A DNA stretch of 24,480 nt from a virus: the IMG/VR virus record IMGVR_UViG_3300043464_001390, positions 1 through 24,480 of that record; one strand, written 5' to 3'. The position numbers were made by a program, and so were the translations under genes. The first letter of the stretch is position 1, and every line of letters begins with the position of its first letter. The notes under the pieces were generated by a model that saw only the letters and a list, made by a program, of their open reading frames with translations, was not told the origin of the DNA and searched no databases. Shown here one piece after another: positions 5,554 through 12,828 of the stretch.

Positions 5554-6036
5554 ATGTCAGTAGTAAAATATAGTCCGTTTGCATTACGTCATGTTGATCG
5601 TGATGAGTTTTTAACACCATTTGACCGCGTATTTGATGAAGTATTTGCGGCACATTTCCCAGAACTAAATAAAGAGTTAGGTGTTGGTTTTTTTGAAAAA
5701 CAAAGTTATCCCCGTGTGGATGTTATTGATTATAATGATCGTGTAGAAATTCTGGCTGAAATTCCTGGTCTATCAAAAGAAGAGGTTTCTGTCGATGTAC
5801 AAGAAAATGTACTTACTATAAGTGGTCAGAAGATTAAAAAGGTTGATGATAAAGAATCATTAGGAAAGTACATTCGTCGTGAGTTAAAGCATAGTAGTTT
5901 CAAACGTAGTTTTACACTTGGTGATCAGATTGATAGAAGAAGTCCATCGGCAAAATTTGAGAATGGGTTGTTAAAGGTTACTTTATTAAAGATTAAACCT
6001 ACAATTCCAGAAACTAAGAAAATAAAGATTGATTAA
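5554..6036 (+). CDS. hsp20: Small heat-shock protein, Hsp20 family
   Basis: A 160-residue ATP-independent holdase chaperone of the alpha-crystallin family. The alpha-crystallin domain runs from about residue 52 to 146, with YPRVDVIDYNDRVEI, then AEIPGLSKEEVSV, then LTISGQ, and ends with the family signature AKFENGLLKVTL at 133-144. An I-x-I motif (I157-K158-I159) at the extreme C-terminus is the usual oligomerisation anchor. The N-terminal arm has a short FDRVFDEVFA segment typical of bacterial and phage members. T4-like cyanophages carry similar genes, often beside tail genes. A role in folding or protecting tail proteins is plausible but inferred. AGAAAGG is a good ribosome-binding site 7 bases before ATG. 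A strong terminator follows, so it is probably a single-gene transcript. Confidence 0.95.
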   Translation: MSVVKYSPFALRHVDRDEFLTPFDRVFDEVFAAHFPELNKELGVGFFEKQSYPRVDVIDYNDRVEILAEIPGLSKEEVSVDVQENVLTISGQKIKKVDDKESLGKYIRRELKHSSFKRSFTLGDQIDRRSPSAKFENGLLKVTLLKIKPTIPETKKIKID

Positions 6037-6056
6037 TAGTCAATCATGGTTATGTT

Positions 6057-6090
6057 AAACCCCGCTAGATTAAAAATAGCGGGGTTTTTT
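6057..6090 (+). terminator. Rho-independent terminator after hsp20
   Basis: An 11-bp stem, AAACCCCGCTA (6057-6067) with TAGCGGGGTTT (6077-6087), around a 9-base loop and followed by more T. It is unusually GC-rich for this window. An open frame reads through it from 6046 into the next gene, but the hairpin shows that the real start of that gene is at 6112. Confidence 0.95.
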
Positions 6091-6100
6091 AATATTCAAA

Positions 6101-6108
6101 TATTTATA
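6101..6108 (+). promoter_or_regulatory. TATTTATA element
   Basis: TATTTATA ends 3 bases before the ATG at 6112, just after the hsp20 terminator. No Shine-Dalgarno sequence. One of four exact copies, all immediately before gene starts. Confidence 0.5.
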
Positions 6109-6111
6109 TAT

Positions 6112-7164
6112 ATGATAAAATTTAAACACTTGGTGATACTTAGCTCTTTATTGATTGCCGGATGTGCTGCGTATTTTAGTGTATACGGAATTGGTATGTT
6201 GTTTTCAGGCGCAACTATTGCTGCTATGATAATGGCATCTTCTTTGGAACTAGGCAAATTGGTGACAACATCTTGGTTATTTAGATATTGGAATAAAGCC
6301 AACATATTAATGCGTGTATACATGATTTTTGCTGTGTTTGCATTGATGGGTATAACATCATTGGGTATTTTTGGATTTTTGACATCTGCGTTTCAAAAAT
6401 CATCATTAGAAAACGAAGTGTCTATATCTAAGATTTCTGCATTTGAAATACAAAAAGTCGAGGAAAGTAAGAAGATAGAATCTACAAAGACATCTATAAG
6501 TAATCTATTTAAGTTAAGAAGTTCGCAAGAGTCCAGATTATCAGAAACTTTAACTAATGTAGTTATTGCCAGAAACCCAATTCAGTTTCAAAATATACAA
6601 AATCAAATCAACGATCAGATTGGAGATATAAATAAACAAATGGAGGCTGAAAACGAAAAGTTAAAAGTCTCCGGTGATAAGATTTCCAAGTTGGATGATA
6701 GTATATTTAAATTGAAAATTGAGAATAGTCAGAAAAAAGATTTAACTACATTTAAATTTGTTGCTGACGAATTCAACACAACTATTCAAAAAGTTGCTAA
6801 ATGGTTCATAATTGTATTGATTGTAGTCTTTGATCCACTAGCAATTATATTGTTGTTGGCATATAACATTTCTTCTAATAGAACATATGAAGAAGATAAA
6901 ACTGATTATGAAATCTATAAGAATGATAAAAAGGCTGAAGAAAAACCTGTAGAATCACCTGTTCCATCCGAAAAATCAGAACCACAGATTATAGAAAAGA
7001 TTGTTGAGGTAGAAAAGCCTGTGGAAAAGATTGTTGAGAAAATAGTAGAAGTTGAAAAGCCTGTAGAAAAAATAGTTGAAAAAATTGTTGAGGTAGAAAA
7101 GCCTGTTGAAAAAGTTATAAAACAAAAAGTACCAGGTGTTAGAGGAATGTTTAGTAGTTTTTAA
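6112..7164 (+). CDS. Membrane protein with coiled coil and repeat tail
   Basis: A 350-residue protein of unknown function. The frame is open from 6046 but that start lies ahead of the terminator; ATG at 6112 directly after TATTTATA is preferred and begins MIKFKHLVILSSLLIAG. Hydrophobic segments lie at about residues 5-26, 28-44 and 66-92; residues 95-225 form a long charged coiled coil; a fourth hydrophobic segment is at 231-253 (WFIIVLIVVFDPLAIILLLA). The C-terminus has three 14-residue repeats (IVEKIVEVEKPVEK) at 293-334. The coiled coil would lie between membrane segments 3 and 4, on one side of the membrane. The segment SLELGKLVTTSWLFR is familiar to me from membrane proteins of other T4-like environmental phages, which have no assigned role; I could not verify this. 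It may act at the host inner membrane during infection or lysis. Confidence 0.8.
   Translation: MIKFKHLVILSSLLIAGCAAYFSVYGIGMLFSGATIAAMIMASSLELGKLVTTSWLFRYWNKANILMRVYMIFAVFALMGITSLGIFGFLTSAFQKSSLENEVSISKISAFEIQKVEESKKIESTKTSISNLFKLRSSQESRLSETLTNVVIARNPIQFQNIQNQINDQIGDINKQMEAENEKLKVSGDKISKLDDSIFKLKIENSQKKDLTTFKFVADEFNTTIQKVAKWFIIVLIVVFDPLAIILLLAYNISSNRTYEEDKTDYEIYKNDKKAEEKPVESPVPSEKSEPQIIEKIVEVEKPVEKIVEKIVEVEKPVEKIVEKIVEVEKPVEKVIKQKVPGVRGMFSSF
6988..7113 (+). repeat. Three 42-base tandem repeats
   Basis: Three consecutive 42-base units (6988-7029, 7030-7071, 7072-7113), each coding a 14-residue (I)VEKIVEVEKPVEK unit. Units 1 and 3 share the string GAGGTAGAAAAGCCTGT, so they are more alike than either is to unit 2 there. 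Valine-Glu-Lys-Pro repeats are extended, spacer-like sequence in many surface proteins. Confidence 0.9.
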
Positions 7165-7229
7165 ATAAAAAAATTAATTTTCTCAAATCGTAATATATAT
7201 TTTATACTTGAGGATAGAATTCAATATAT

Positions 7230-7364
7230 ATGAACGAAGAAGAATTGCAAGAGCTATACAGACTAATCAAGTATAGCTACGAAAATACTGATTGGAACTC
7301 CGTTAAAGAATCGTTAGATTACATAGCAGAATTTATTGATGTGTCTGATGATATAGTGGAATAA
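7230..7364 (+). CDS. Small acidic protein, unknown
   Basis: A 44-residue protein starting MNEEELQELYRLIKYS and ending in IDVSDDIVE. It is strongly acidic and looks like two helices with regularly spaced hydrophobic residues. It starts 65 bases after the membrane-protein gene and stops 4 bases before the next start, so it sits well as the first gene of the run leading to the late sigma factor. No ribosome-binding site and no family recognised. A small acidic helical protein beside a sigma factor could be a partner, but that is speculation. Confidence 0.6.
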   Translation: MNEEELQELYRLIKYSYENTDWNSVKESLDYIAEFIDVSDDIVE

Positions 7365-7368
7365 CCGA

Positions 7369-7674
7369 ATGATATACTTTTTAATATTTGTTTTACTAAT
7401 TTCGTTAGTGACCAACATTTTTTTGTTCATCTCGTTGCGCCGTGCATTTTTTACGATAGACATACTTGAAGCATGGTTGGTTGACTTTAAAGGATTAGTA
7501 AATAATGTATACAAAAAGTTGAAGGATGTTGATAATCGTGGTATCTTTGAAAAAGATGACGATGTTGGATTTATGTTTTCTGACATCGTTAATATTATAA
7601 AGATAACCAACGAAAGGATAAATGATGAGTCCAGTAATCCAGCCAACATTGATGAAAAAACCAACGAAAATTAA
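7369..7674 (+). CDS. Small membrane-anchored protein
   Basis: A 101-residue protein with one N-terminal transmembrane segment (about residues 3-23, IYFLIFVLLISLVTNIFLFI), followed by RR, so an N-out/C-in anchor is likely by the positive-inside rule. A soluble helical domain follows with VDNRGIFEKDDDVGFMFSDI. I recall similar segments (DN.GIFE.DDDVGF.F..I) in other T4-like environmental phage genomes, of unknown role; this is unverified memory. Its last 53 bases overlap the start of the late sigma gene, so the two are probably translated together. Confidence 0.7.
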   Translation: MIYFLIFVLLISLVTNIFLFISLRRAFFTIDILEAWLVDFKGLVNNVYKKLKDVDNRGIFEKDDDVGFMFSDIVNIIKITNERINDESSNPANIDEKTNEN

Positions 7675-8620
7675 GAAGAAGCTTGTTAAAACAACAAGTA
7701 AATCTAAAGTCACTAAGGCTTCTAAGAAGCCAGAAATTTCTATTTCAGTTGTACTGAAGAAAGATATCAAGAAAAAGAAAGTACTTAATAGTAAAAAAGA
7801 AAAAACACCAAAGTTTAAAAAAACATCAGAGATAGTTGTTCCTAGATCTAATGTTGTTCCAAAAGCTGAAATTGATCCCAATGAATCGGATGAAATCACA
7901 TTGGTTGATGAAAATGAACCAAAGAAAAGAAGACGCGGTAGAAACAAAAAAGAAAAGATTTATTTCAGTAAGGCTACTGAAGAAGCTATTGTTAAATATA
8001 ATGAAGAGGAAGATATTCATATACGAAACAATATTTATGAAACAAAAATCAAGTATAGTTTTGAAAAGTTAGTTGAGAATATTTTTAACACGTTTAAATT
8101 CACTTATTTTGATAATAGTCCATTGGAAATTCAAAAAGAAACAGTATCACATTTAGTTTCAAATATTCATAAATTCCAATCAGGTAAAGGTAAAGCATTT
8201 AGCTATTTCAGTATTGTTGCTAAGAATTACTTGATATTCCACAACAATACAAATTATAAACGATTCAATCAACACGTAGATATTTCCGAAACTCCTGGTG
8301 AATCATCTGTATGTTTGCAAACTGAAGATGCCCATCATAAGAATGTTCAAACACAAGAATTGATGAAATTGCTCGTGGATTATTGGGAAAAGAATATTCG
8401 TAAGATTTTCAATAAAGAAAAAGATTTGAATATCGCATATGCCGTTATAGAGTTATTTAGAGGATGTGATAGATTGGAAACATTTAACAAAAAAACATTA
8501 TATCTTTATATTAGAGAAATTAGTGGATGTAAAACACAACAAGTCACTAAGGTTATTAATAAGATGAAAAACTATCAAAACTTCATAATGCAGAACTATC
8601 TAAACCGAGGAGTTATTTAA
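7622..8620 (+). CDS. gp55: Late-transcription sigma factor, gp55-like
   Basis: A 332-residue protein whose C-terminal two thirds match T4-type gp55, the sigma factor that lets host RNA polymerase recognise late promoters with the sliding clamp. The core begins at about residue 113 (YFSKATEEAIVKYN). The typical signs are RNNIYETKIKYSFEKLVENI, then FTYFD, then HKFQSGKGKAFSYFSIVAK (A192-K201), then FHNNTNYKRF, a sigma-2-like helix pair. Residues 1-110 are a lysine-rich low-complexity arm (KIKKKLVKTTSKSKVTK, KKRRRGRNKKEK), absent from T4 gp55 (185 residues), which could bind DNA or the clamp. GAAAGGA 4 bases before ATG is a strong ribosome-binding site and supports the 7622/7625 start. Terminated by a hairpin 18 bases downstream. 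Confidence 0.85.
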   Translation: MMSPVIQPTLMKKPTKIKKKLVKTTSKSKVTKASKKPEISISVVLKKDIKKKKVLNSKKEKTPKFKKTSEIVVPRSNVVPKAEIDPNESDEITLVDENEPKKRRRGRNKKEKIYFSKATEEAIVKYNEEEDIHIRNNIYETKIKYSFEKLVENIFNTFKFTYFDNSPLEIQKETVSHLVSNIHKFQSGKGKAFSYFSIVAKNYLIFHNNTNYKRFNQHVDISETPGESSVCLQTEDAHHKNVQTQELMKLLVDYWEKNIRKIFNKEKDLNIAYAVIELFRGCDRLETFNKKTLYLYIREISGCKTQQVTKVINKMKNYQNFIMQNYLNRGVI

Positions 8621-8637
8621 AAACAATTAAATTAACT

Positions 8638-8665
8638 AACCACCTAAGAAATTAGGTGGTTTTTT
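8638..8665 (+). terminator. Rho-independent terminator after gp55
   Basis: AACCACCTAA pairs with TTAGGTGGTT around a short GAAA loop (GAAA is a stable tetraloop), followed by five T. It separates the sigma gene from the baseplate operon. Confidence 0.95.
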
Positions 8666-8666
8666 C

Positions 8667-8674
8667 TATTTATA
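8667..8674 (+). promoter_or_regulatory. TATTTATA element at the head of the baseplate operon
   Basis: TATTTATA ends 4 bases before the ATG at 8679 and lies just after the terminator. No Shine-Dalgarno. Strongest candidate for the late promoter of the baseplate genes. Confidence 0.55.
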
Positions 8675-8678
8675 TGAT

Positions 8679-9023
8679 ATGGATCTAAATTTTGAGATAT
8701 ACAAGGGAAAATCCTTCTCAGGCCTTTGCAAGGATATTGTAAAGAATTCTGAAAATAAGAAGGATCAAATTGATATAGTGGTTTCTGAACTCAGAGGGTT
8801 GATAAAGACTGTTAACGACGCTGTTATTATTGTACCTCTTATTAAAGACTACTTTGATGTGGGTGTTAAGAATGATGAACAACTTATCAAAATAGCGGCG
8901 GTTGTACAAAGAATGGTTGCAAAGACCGAAAATACACCCGATGGATTACAAACATTGATCTCTGAAGAAGAACGTAAACAATTGATGGATGAAGTAGTAA
9001 AGATAAGTAAAACCACCGAATAA
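8679..9023 (+). CDS. Small conserved tail-module protein
   Basis: A 114-residue, mostly helical soluble protein starting MDLNFEIYKGKSFSGLCKDI, with VSELRGLIKTVNDAVIIVP and KDYFDVGVKNDEQLIKIAA. I recall very similar sequences upstream of spike/baseplate genes in other uncultured T4-like phages, but no function is attached; this is memory, not a search. There are no membrane segments. It opens the baseplate operon, and its TAA is separated from the next ATG by one base, so it is probably made together with the spike and could be a chaperone, adaptor or minor structural protein. Confidence 0.75.
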   Translation: MDLNFEIYKGKSFSGLCKDIVKNSENKKDQIDIVVSELRGLIKTVNDAVIIVPLIKDYFDVGVKNDEQLIKIAAVVQRMVAKTENTPDGLQTLISEEERKQLMDEVVKISKTTE

Positions 9024-9024
9024 A

Positions 9025-10737
9025 ATGAGTAGCTCTACCAATGTAATGAATATTGTTAGGAACCTTAGCCAACCGGCTAAATCCACAGATCCAGCAAATA
9101 TTCTTTCAGCAAATCCAAACTTTCAATTAGCCGTTGTAGTTGATATTATACTGGATGAAAATCATCCATATATGGGTAAGAATCAAAACGATCCTAACGC
9201 ATATCCAGCACCAACAATAAAATATCAACAAATACCAGTAAATTACAACACAAACGTTCCAACTCCATCAGATGTTGATTATAGCTATATTGGTAGAGCA
9301 AAAATAAGAATACTAAGTTTAGAAAAACAAACCGCTGTTGAAAAATTACCATGGGCCATTCCATTGGATACCACAATAACACAATATCCTCTGATAAATG
9401 AACAAGTAATGGTATTAAAGATCGGTGATAGTTATTTTTATACCAAACCACTAAGTAAGTTTAATTTCGTTGGAACGAATGGAGATTTTGTAACTGAAAA
9501 GTCTGCAAGTGATACATCAAATAGTGCAATTCCATATTTAAAACCTACAAACAAAGAAAGTTATATTTCACACCCGGCGTTTACTAGTGTGAATCAAACT
9601 GGATTTTTTGGAAACTATTTTATTGTCAATCCTTATATTAGATCCGTTAAAAAATATGAGGGTGATACAGCAATAGAAAGTAGATTTGGGCAATCAATTC
9701 GATTTAGTGCTTACGACGACAATAGATTAATTGATAAGAATATTACAGATTCGTCTTACATTCTAGATAAAAATTTATTTAAAAAATCATCTGCGGGTGG
9801 ATATGGTAACCCAAAAATTACTATTAGAAATAGACAGAGAAATATTTCTAGAGATGTAGATCAATTTGTACATCCAAAGTTACCAAAGATATCAAAAATC
9901 AATGGTCAAGAAAAAAATTATGGTGGACAAATTGATGAAGATATAAATCACGATGGTAGCACTATTGAAATATCTAGTGGTGCAACGCAATCCAAATGGA
10001 AAACTACAATATATAAAAGTATATTTGGTGTATCTGCAGATAACGAACCAACCGAGGAACAAACCAAATTCAATCCCGATAATTCTACAAAATTTGTAAT
10101 GCCTGTTCTGACTGGTGACCAAATTGTTATAAACACAGATCGATTGGTGTTGAGTAGTAGATTTGCAGAAACTCTACATTTTAGTAAACAACGTTATGCG
10201 GTTGTTACTGATAATGAATATTCAGTCGATGCCAACGATCAGGTCGTAATAACAACAAATCGATTGACATGTTTAAACTCACCACAAATATTTCTCGGAC
10301 AATATGGAGAAACCAACGAACCAGCGATGTTAGGTCAGACTACGGTTGATTGGTTATATGATTTATGCAATTGGTTATTAGATCACGTTCACTGGTATCA
10401 TCACGTACATCCACATCCACATGGACATCAAGATGCCGGTGCTATAAATCAACAAAATACAATGGATGCACAACCAAATCAAACTCAAATTCCAGTACAA
10501 CAAATAACCTTAAAATTGTTGAGAGATAACTTACACAAAACTTTGAGTAGAAGAGTATTTTTGACAGGCGGAGGTTATGCTCCGGGAAGTAATGGTGTAA
10601 AGCCACCAGGCAGTGGTGCTGAATGTCGTGATCCAGTTAAGATTAATACCGTAACTGGTGAAGGTGTTGTGGGTGATTTCAAAGGTAGAAATCGTCGAGA
10701 AGGTCCGGTACAAATTGAATTTGAATTTCAAGATTAA
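9025..10737 (+). CDS. gp5-like baseplate spike/hub protein with histidine cluster
   Basis: A 570-residue protein that looks like a baseplate spike. Residues 88-140 (IGRAKIRIL ... PLINEQVMVLKIGDSYFYT) resemble the OB-fold of gp5/VgrG-type spikes; FGQSIRF at 221-227 sits in a segment I associate with gp5-type hubs. Residues 365-450 (VLTGDQIVINTDRLVLSS, then VVITTNRLTCLNSPQIFLG) look like the repeating strands of the trimeric beta-helix needle. Just after it, residues 454-468 hold eight histidines in HVHWYHHVHPHPHGH, a probable metal-binding tip. In known spikes such as P2 gpV the tip binds iron through HxH. No lysozyme domain is seen, unlike T4 gp5, so peptidoglycan would be cut by another protein or the spike only pierces. 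The last 50 residues after the cluster are Gly/Pro-rich. Confidence 0.75.
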   Translation: MSSSTNVMNIVRNLSQPAKSTDPANILSANPNFQLAVVVDIILDENHPYMGKNQNDPNAYPAPTIKYQQIPVNYNTNVPTPSDVDYSYIGRAKIRILSLEKQTAVEKLPWAIPLDTTITQYPLINEQVMVLKIGDSYFYTKPLSKFNFVGTNGDFVTEKSASDTSNSAIPYLKPTNKESYISHPAFTSVNQTGFFGNYFIVNPYIRSVKKYEGDTAIESRFGQSIRFSAYDDNRLIDKNITDSSYILDKNLFKKSSAGGYGNPKITIRNRQRNISRDVDQFVHPKLPKISKINGQEKNYGGQIDEDINHDGSTIEISSGATQSKWKTTIYKSIFGVSADNEPTEEQTKFNPDNSTKFVMPVLTGDQIVINTDRLVLSSRFAETLHFSKQRYAVVTDNEYSVDANDQVVITTNRLTCLNSPQIFLGQYGETNEPAMLGQTTVDWLYDLCNWLLDHVHWYHHVHPHPHGHQDAGAINQQNTMDAQPNQTQIPVQQITLKLLRDNLHKTLSRRVFLTGGGYAPGSNGVKPPGSGAECRDPVKINTVTGEGVVGDFKGRNRREGPVQIEFEFQD

Positions 10738-10739
10738 TT

Positions 10740-12335
10740 ATGAGCGAGTATTATATAGCCTATGAAGAAAGTGTGCCATGGAATGGTACCGTTTTTAATG
10801 CTAACGATTATAGAAGAGCTATAAACTCATTCTATTCAAAAGTTGATCTTGTACAACCAAATGCGATAGTAGAGGATGGTGCTCCAACGCCAAATATTTC
10901 TGTAAAAAATTTGTCTCCAGACGCAAATTTTCCTAATGAATTGAATTTTAGTTTAAGTGGAAAATTTTCAACATCAAAACGTGATCAATTAACCGGAAAT
11001 TATTTAGCAAATGTTACTTTAAGTGGAGACGTTAAGATTCCAAGACAATCATCTAGTGGAAAAATACTGAAAGCTATAATAGCATCCGATTTTAAAACTA
11101 CGACTGCTGTTGGAAAGACTCCCGGTGAAGCTTTCAATAATGCTTTTAAACAACTAAGAGAATCTTTGTTACAAACTTTAGCCGATCAAGTTGGTGGTTC
11201 CGGTCAGGGAATTAAAGTGGAACGTCAAGATCCATTTACTGATCCTGAACCAGCATTACCAGGCCCACCAACGCAGGCAATATCTGGAGTAACTAATAAA
11301 GCTCCGGTCGTTGATAATCCAAACATAAAACTGCCAACACAAGAAGTTAAACAATTGGACGCAGCTGCAGCTCAAACAACAGTTCAGTCATCTGTATCCA
11401 AAGCACAAACATCAGTTGGAAATGTTACAAGTCAAGTTCAAAGTACAGCGTCTGGAACAATTGGTCAAGTTCAAAGTGCAGCTAGTAATGCAACCAGTCA
11501 AGTTCAAAGTACTGCGGGGGGAGCTGTAAATCAAGCACAAGGATCTATATCTAATGCAACATCTCAAGTTGAATCCGCATCTACAGCTTTAAATGGATTA
11601 ACCGGTGGTTTATTGGGTGGAGCTGCTGGTGCTGGTATAGGAGCTTTGGCCGGCGGTGGTAAAGGTGCATTGATCGGCGGATTGTCAGGCGCAGCATTAG
11701 GTGGTGTGGTTGGCAGTCTAAAGTCTAAAACCGATGGATTGGGTAAAGACTGGAATCCAGACAAATTCAATCCAACATCGATTGCTGGAAACGACAAAGT
11801 TATTGATCCAAAAACTGGACAAATAACATCTACACAAGCTATAGCTAAAGCCGATGCTGCTAAAAAGGCTTTAGGAGTTGGTTTGTTGGGTGGAGCTGTT
11901 GGTGCTGGTATTGGTGCTCTGGCTGGTGGAGGCAAAGGTGCATTGATTGGTGGTTTAGGAGGAGCTGCCGTGGGTACAGGATTGTCACTAGGAGGTGTAA
12001 CTGGAGGGGCTTTAGCAGGAACTGGTCTTGGTGCTGGTATTGGTGCTCTGGCTGGTGGTGGTAAAGGTGCAATAATAGGAGGAGTTGCTGGTGGGGCTTT
12101 GGGTGCTGCAGCTGCGAAGTTATCGTCGATTAAAAATGGTGTTCCAAAACCAAAAATACCTAAACCACCAAGTCAGCCAAGAATTAAAACGGTTAAGATA
12201 AAAAAACCAAAGGACTATACTGGGGATATAAATGTTCCATCCTCGGTCGATTTTCAAAAAGAAGCTATGTCGTTGCCAAATGTAGGCACTGAACAATTAT
12301 CAAATATTAATCAAAATCTGTCTGGTCTAGTATAA
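10740..12335 (+). CDS. Baseplate-module protein with hendecad and glycine-zipper repeats
   Basis: A 531-residue protein not matched to a family. Residues 1-160 are a folded domain (VTLSGDVKIPRQ; then a helix EAFNNAFKQLRESLLQTLAD). Residues 165-220 are proline-rich linker. Residues 228-282 are five 11-residue repeats of NATSQVQSTAS type, likely an extended amphipathic helix. Residues 289-325, 379-414 and 415-460 are three glycine-zipper blocks sharing GAGIGALAGGGKGA, the G-x3-G pattern of membrane-inserting and oligomer-packing helices. The C-terminus is basic and proline-rich (KPKIPKPPSQPRIK). It sits right after the spike gene, so a protein ejected into or through the host membrane is a reasonable guess: a pore or DNA-channel component, or a tape-like hub part. 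Unproven. Confidence 0.7.
   Translation: MSEYYIAYEESVPWNGTVFNANDYRRAINSFYSKVDLVQPNAIVEDGAPTPNISVKNLSPDANFPNELNFSLSGKFSTSKRDQLTGNYLANVTLSGDVKIPRQSSSGKILKAIIASDFKTTTAVGKTPGEAFNNAFKQLRESLLQTLADQVGGSGQGIKVERQDPFTDPEPALPGPPTQAISGVTNKAPVVDNPNIKLPTQEVKQLDAAAAQTTVQSSVSKAQTSVGNVTSQVQSTASGTIGQVQSAASNATSQVQSTAGGAVNQAQGSISNATSQVESASTALNGLTGGLLGGAAGAGIGALAGGGKGALIGGLSGAALGGVVGSLKSKTDGLGKDWNPDKFNPTSIAGNDKVIDPKTGQITSTQAIAKADAAKKALGVGLLGGAVGAGIGALAGGGKGALIGGLGGAAVGTGLSLGGVTGGALAGTGLGAGIGALAGGGKGAIIGGVAGGALGAAAAKLSSIKNGVPKPKIPKPPSQPRIKTVKIKKPKDYTGDINVPSSVDFQKEAMSLPNVGTEQLSNINQNLSGLV
11421..11585 (+). repeat. Five 33-base repeats coding 11-residue units
   Basis: Residues 228-282 divide into five 11-residue units (NVTSQVQSTAS, GTIGQVQSAAS, NATSQVQSTAG, GAVNQAQGSIS, NATSQVESAST). 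Odd and even units are more alike among themselves, giving a 22-residue super-repeat. Eleven-residue periodicity fits an extended right-handed or amphipathic helix. Confidence 0.75.
11604..12119 (+). repeat. Three glycine-zipper repeats
   Basis: Three blocks at 11604-11714, 11874-11981 and 11982-12119 each code GAGIGALAGGGKGA(L/I)IGG. Copies 2 and 3 share at least 29 identical bases (starting GGTGCTGGTATTGGTGCTCT), while copy 1 uses different third-position bases, so copies 2 and 3 are the younger duplication. Copies 1 and 2 are separated by a 53-residue non-repeat segment. Confidence 0.85.
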
Positions 12336-12351
12336 TTATATATATAAGCAT

Positions 12352-12825
12352 ATGAAAAGTGATGTCTTAAAAGAAGTAATCAAGAAAATAGTACAACAAG
12401 AAGTAAAATCCATTCTTAAGAAGGAATTGAGATCCTGCTTAGCTGAAATAATTCTATCAGAAGATTCCAGAAAAAGTAAGGTAAAGGAAACGTCTACCAT
12501 CAAAATGGAAGAAATTCTTGAGGAATCTGTAGAAGAAGAAGTTGTTCCACAACCTCCAAAGAAGTTTGTTAGATATACAAGCAACGATGTGTTGAATCAG
12601 ATCTTGAACGAAACAAAGGGTGGAGTTCCAAGAGAAGGTCAATATGTTGGTTTATCCGAAGGATTTTCAAATATAGGTGGGGATAATTCGATAATCAATG
12701 AAGCTGTTGCTCCTGTAAAAGCTCCTGAAAATGCACCCGCCGAAGTAAAGGGAGTTTATCAAGCTATGACCAGAGACTATTCAAAGTTGATGAAAGCTAT
12801 AGATAAGAAGAGAAACAAGGTTTAA
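12352..12825 (+). CDS. Small baseplate-module protein with N-terminal coiled coil
   Basis: A 157-residue protein. The first 60 residues are strongly helical and charged (VLKEVIKKIVQQEVKSILKK), a likely coiled coil, followed by an acidic stretch (EEILEESVEEEVV). The C-terminal half holds LNQILNETKGGVPREGQYVG, a proline-rich linker, and a closing helix MTRDYSKLMKAIDKK. I recall the last motif in other environmental T4-like phages beside gp25, but no function is known to me. Found between the glycine-zipper gene and gp25, 3 bases before the latter, so an adaptor or assembly role in the baseplate is likely. An AT-rich TATATATA precedes it by 5 bases, with no Shine-Dalgarno. Confidence 0.7.
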   Translation: MKSDVLKEVIKKIVQQEVKSILKKELRSCLAEIILSEDSRKSKVKETSTIKMEEILEESVEEEVVPQPPKKFVRYTSNDVLNQILNETKGGVPREGQYVGLSEGFSNIGGDNSIINEAVAPVKAPENAPAEVKGVYQAMTRDYSKLMKAIDKKRNKV

Positions 12826-12828
12826 TAC

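Noticed and set aside
6046-6111. A 22-codon N-terminal extension of the membrane protein reading through the terminator
   Set aside because: The frame runs through the perfect hairpin terminator of hsp20 (6057-6090), and the ATG at 6112 directly follows the TATTTATA element, so the longer start is an artefact.
6988-7113. Tandem repeats considered as a CRISPR array
   Set aside because: The 42-base units are directly adjacent with no unique spacers and are in frame within one protein.
7836-8072. A 78-codon plus-strand frame inside the gp55 gene
   Set aside because: It overlaps the well-supported sigma gene in another frame and has no ribosome-binding site or recognisable features.
11564-11935. 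A 123-codon minus-strand frame opposite the glycine-zipper repeats (rich in PPPARAPIPAP)
   Set aside because: It mirrors the GGC/GGT-rich glycine repeats; low-complexity proline/alanine antisense frames are expected here.
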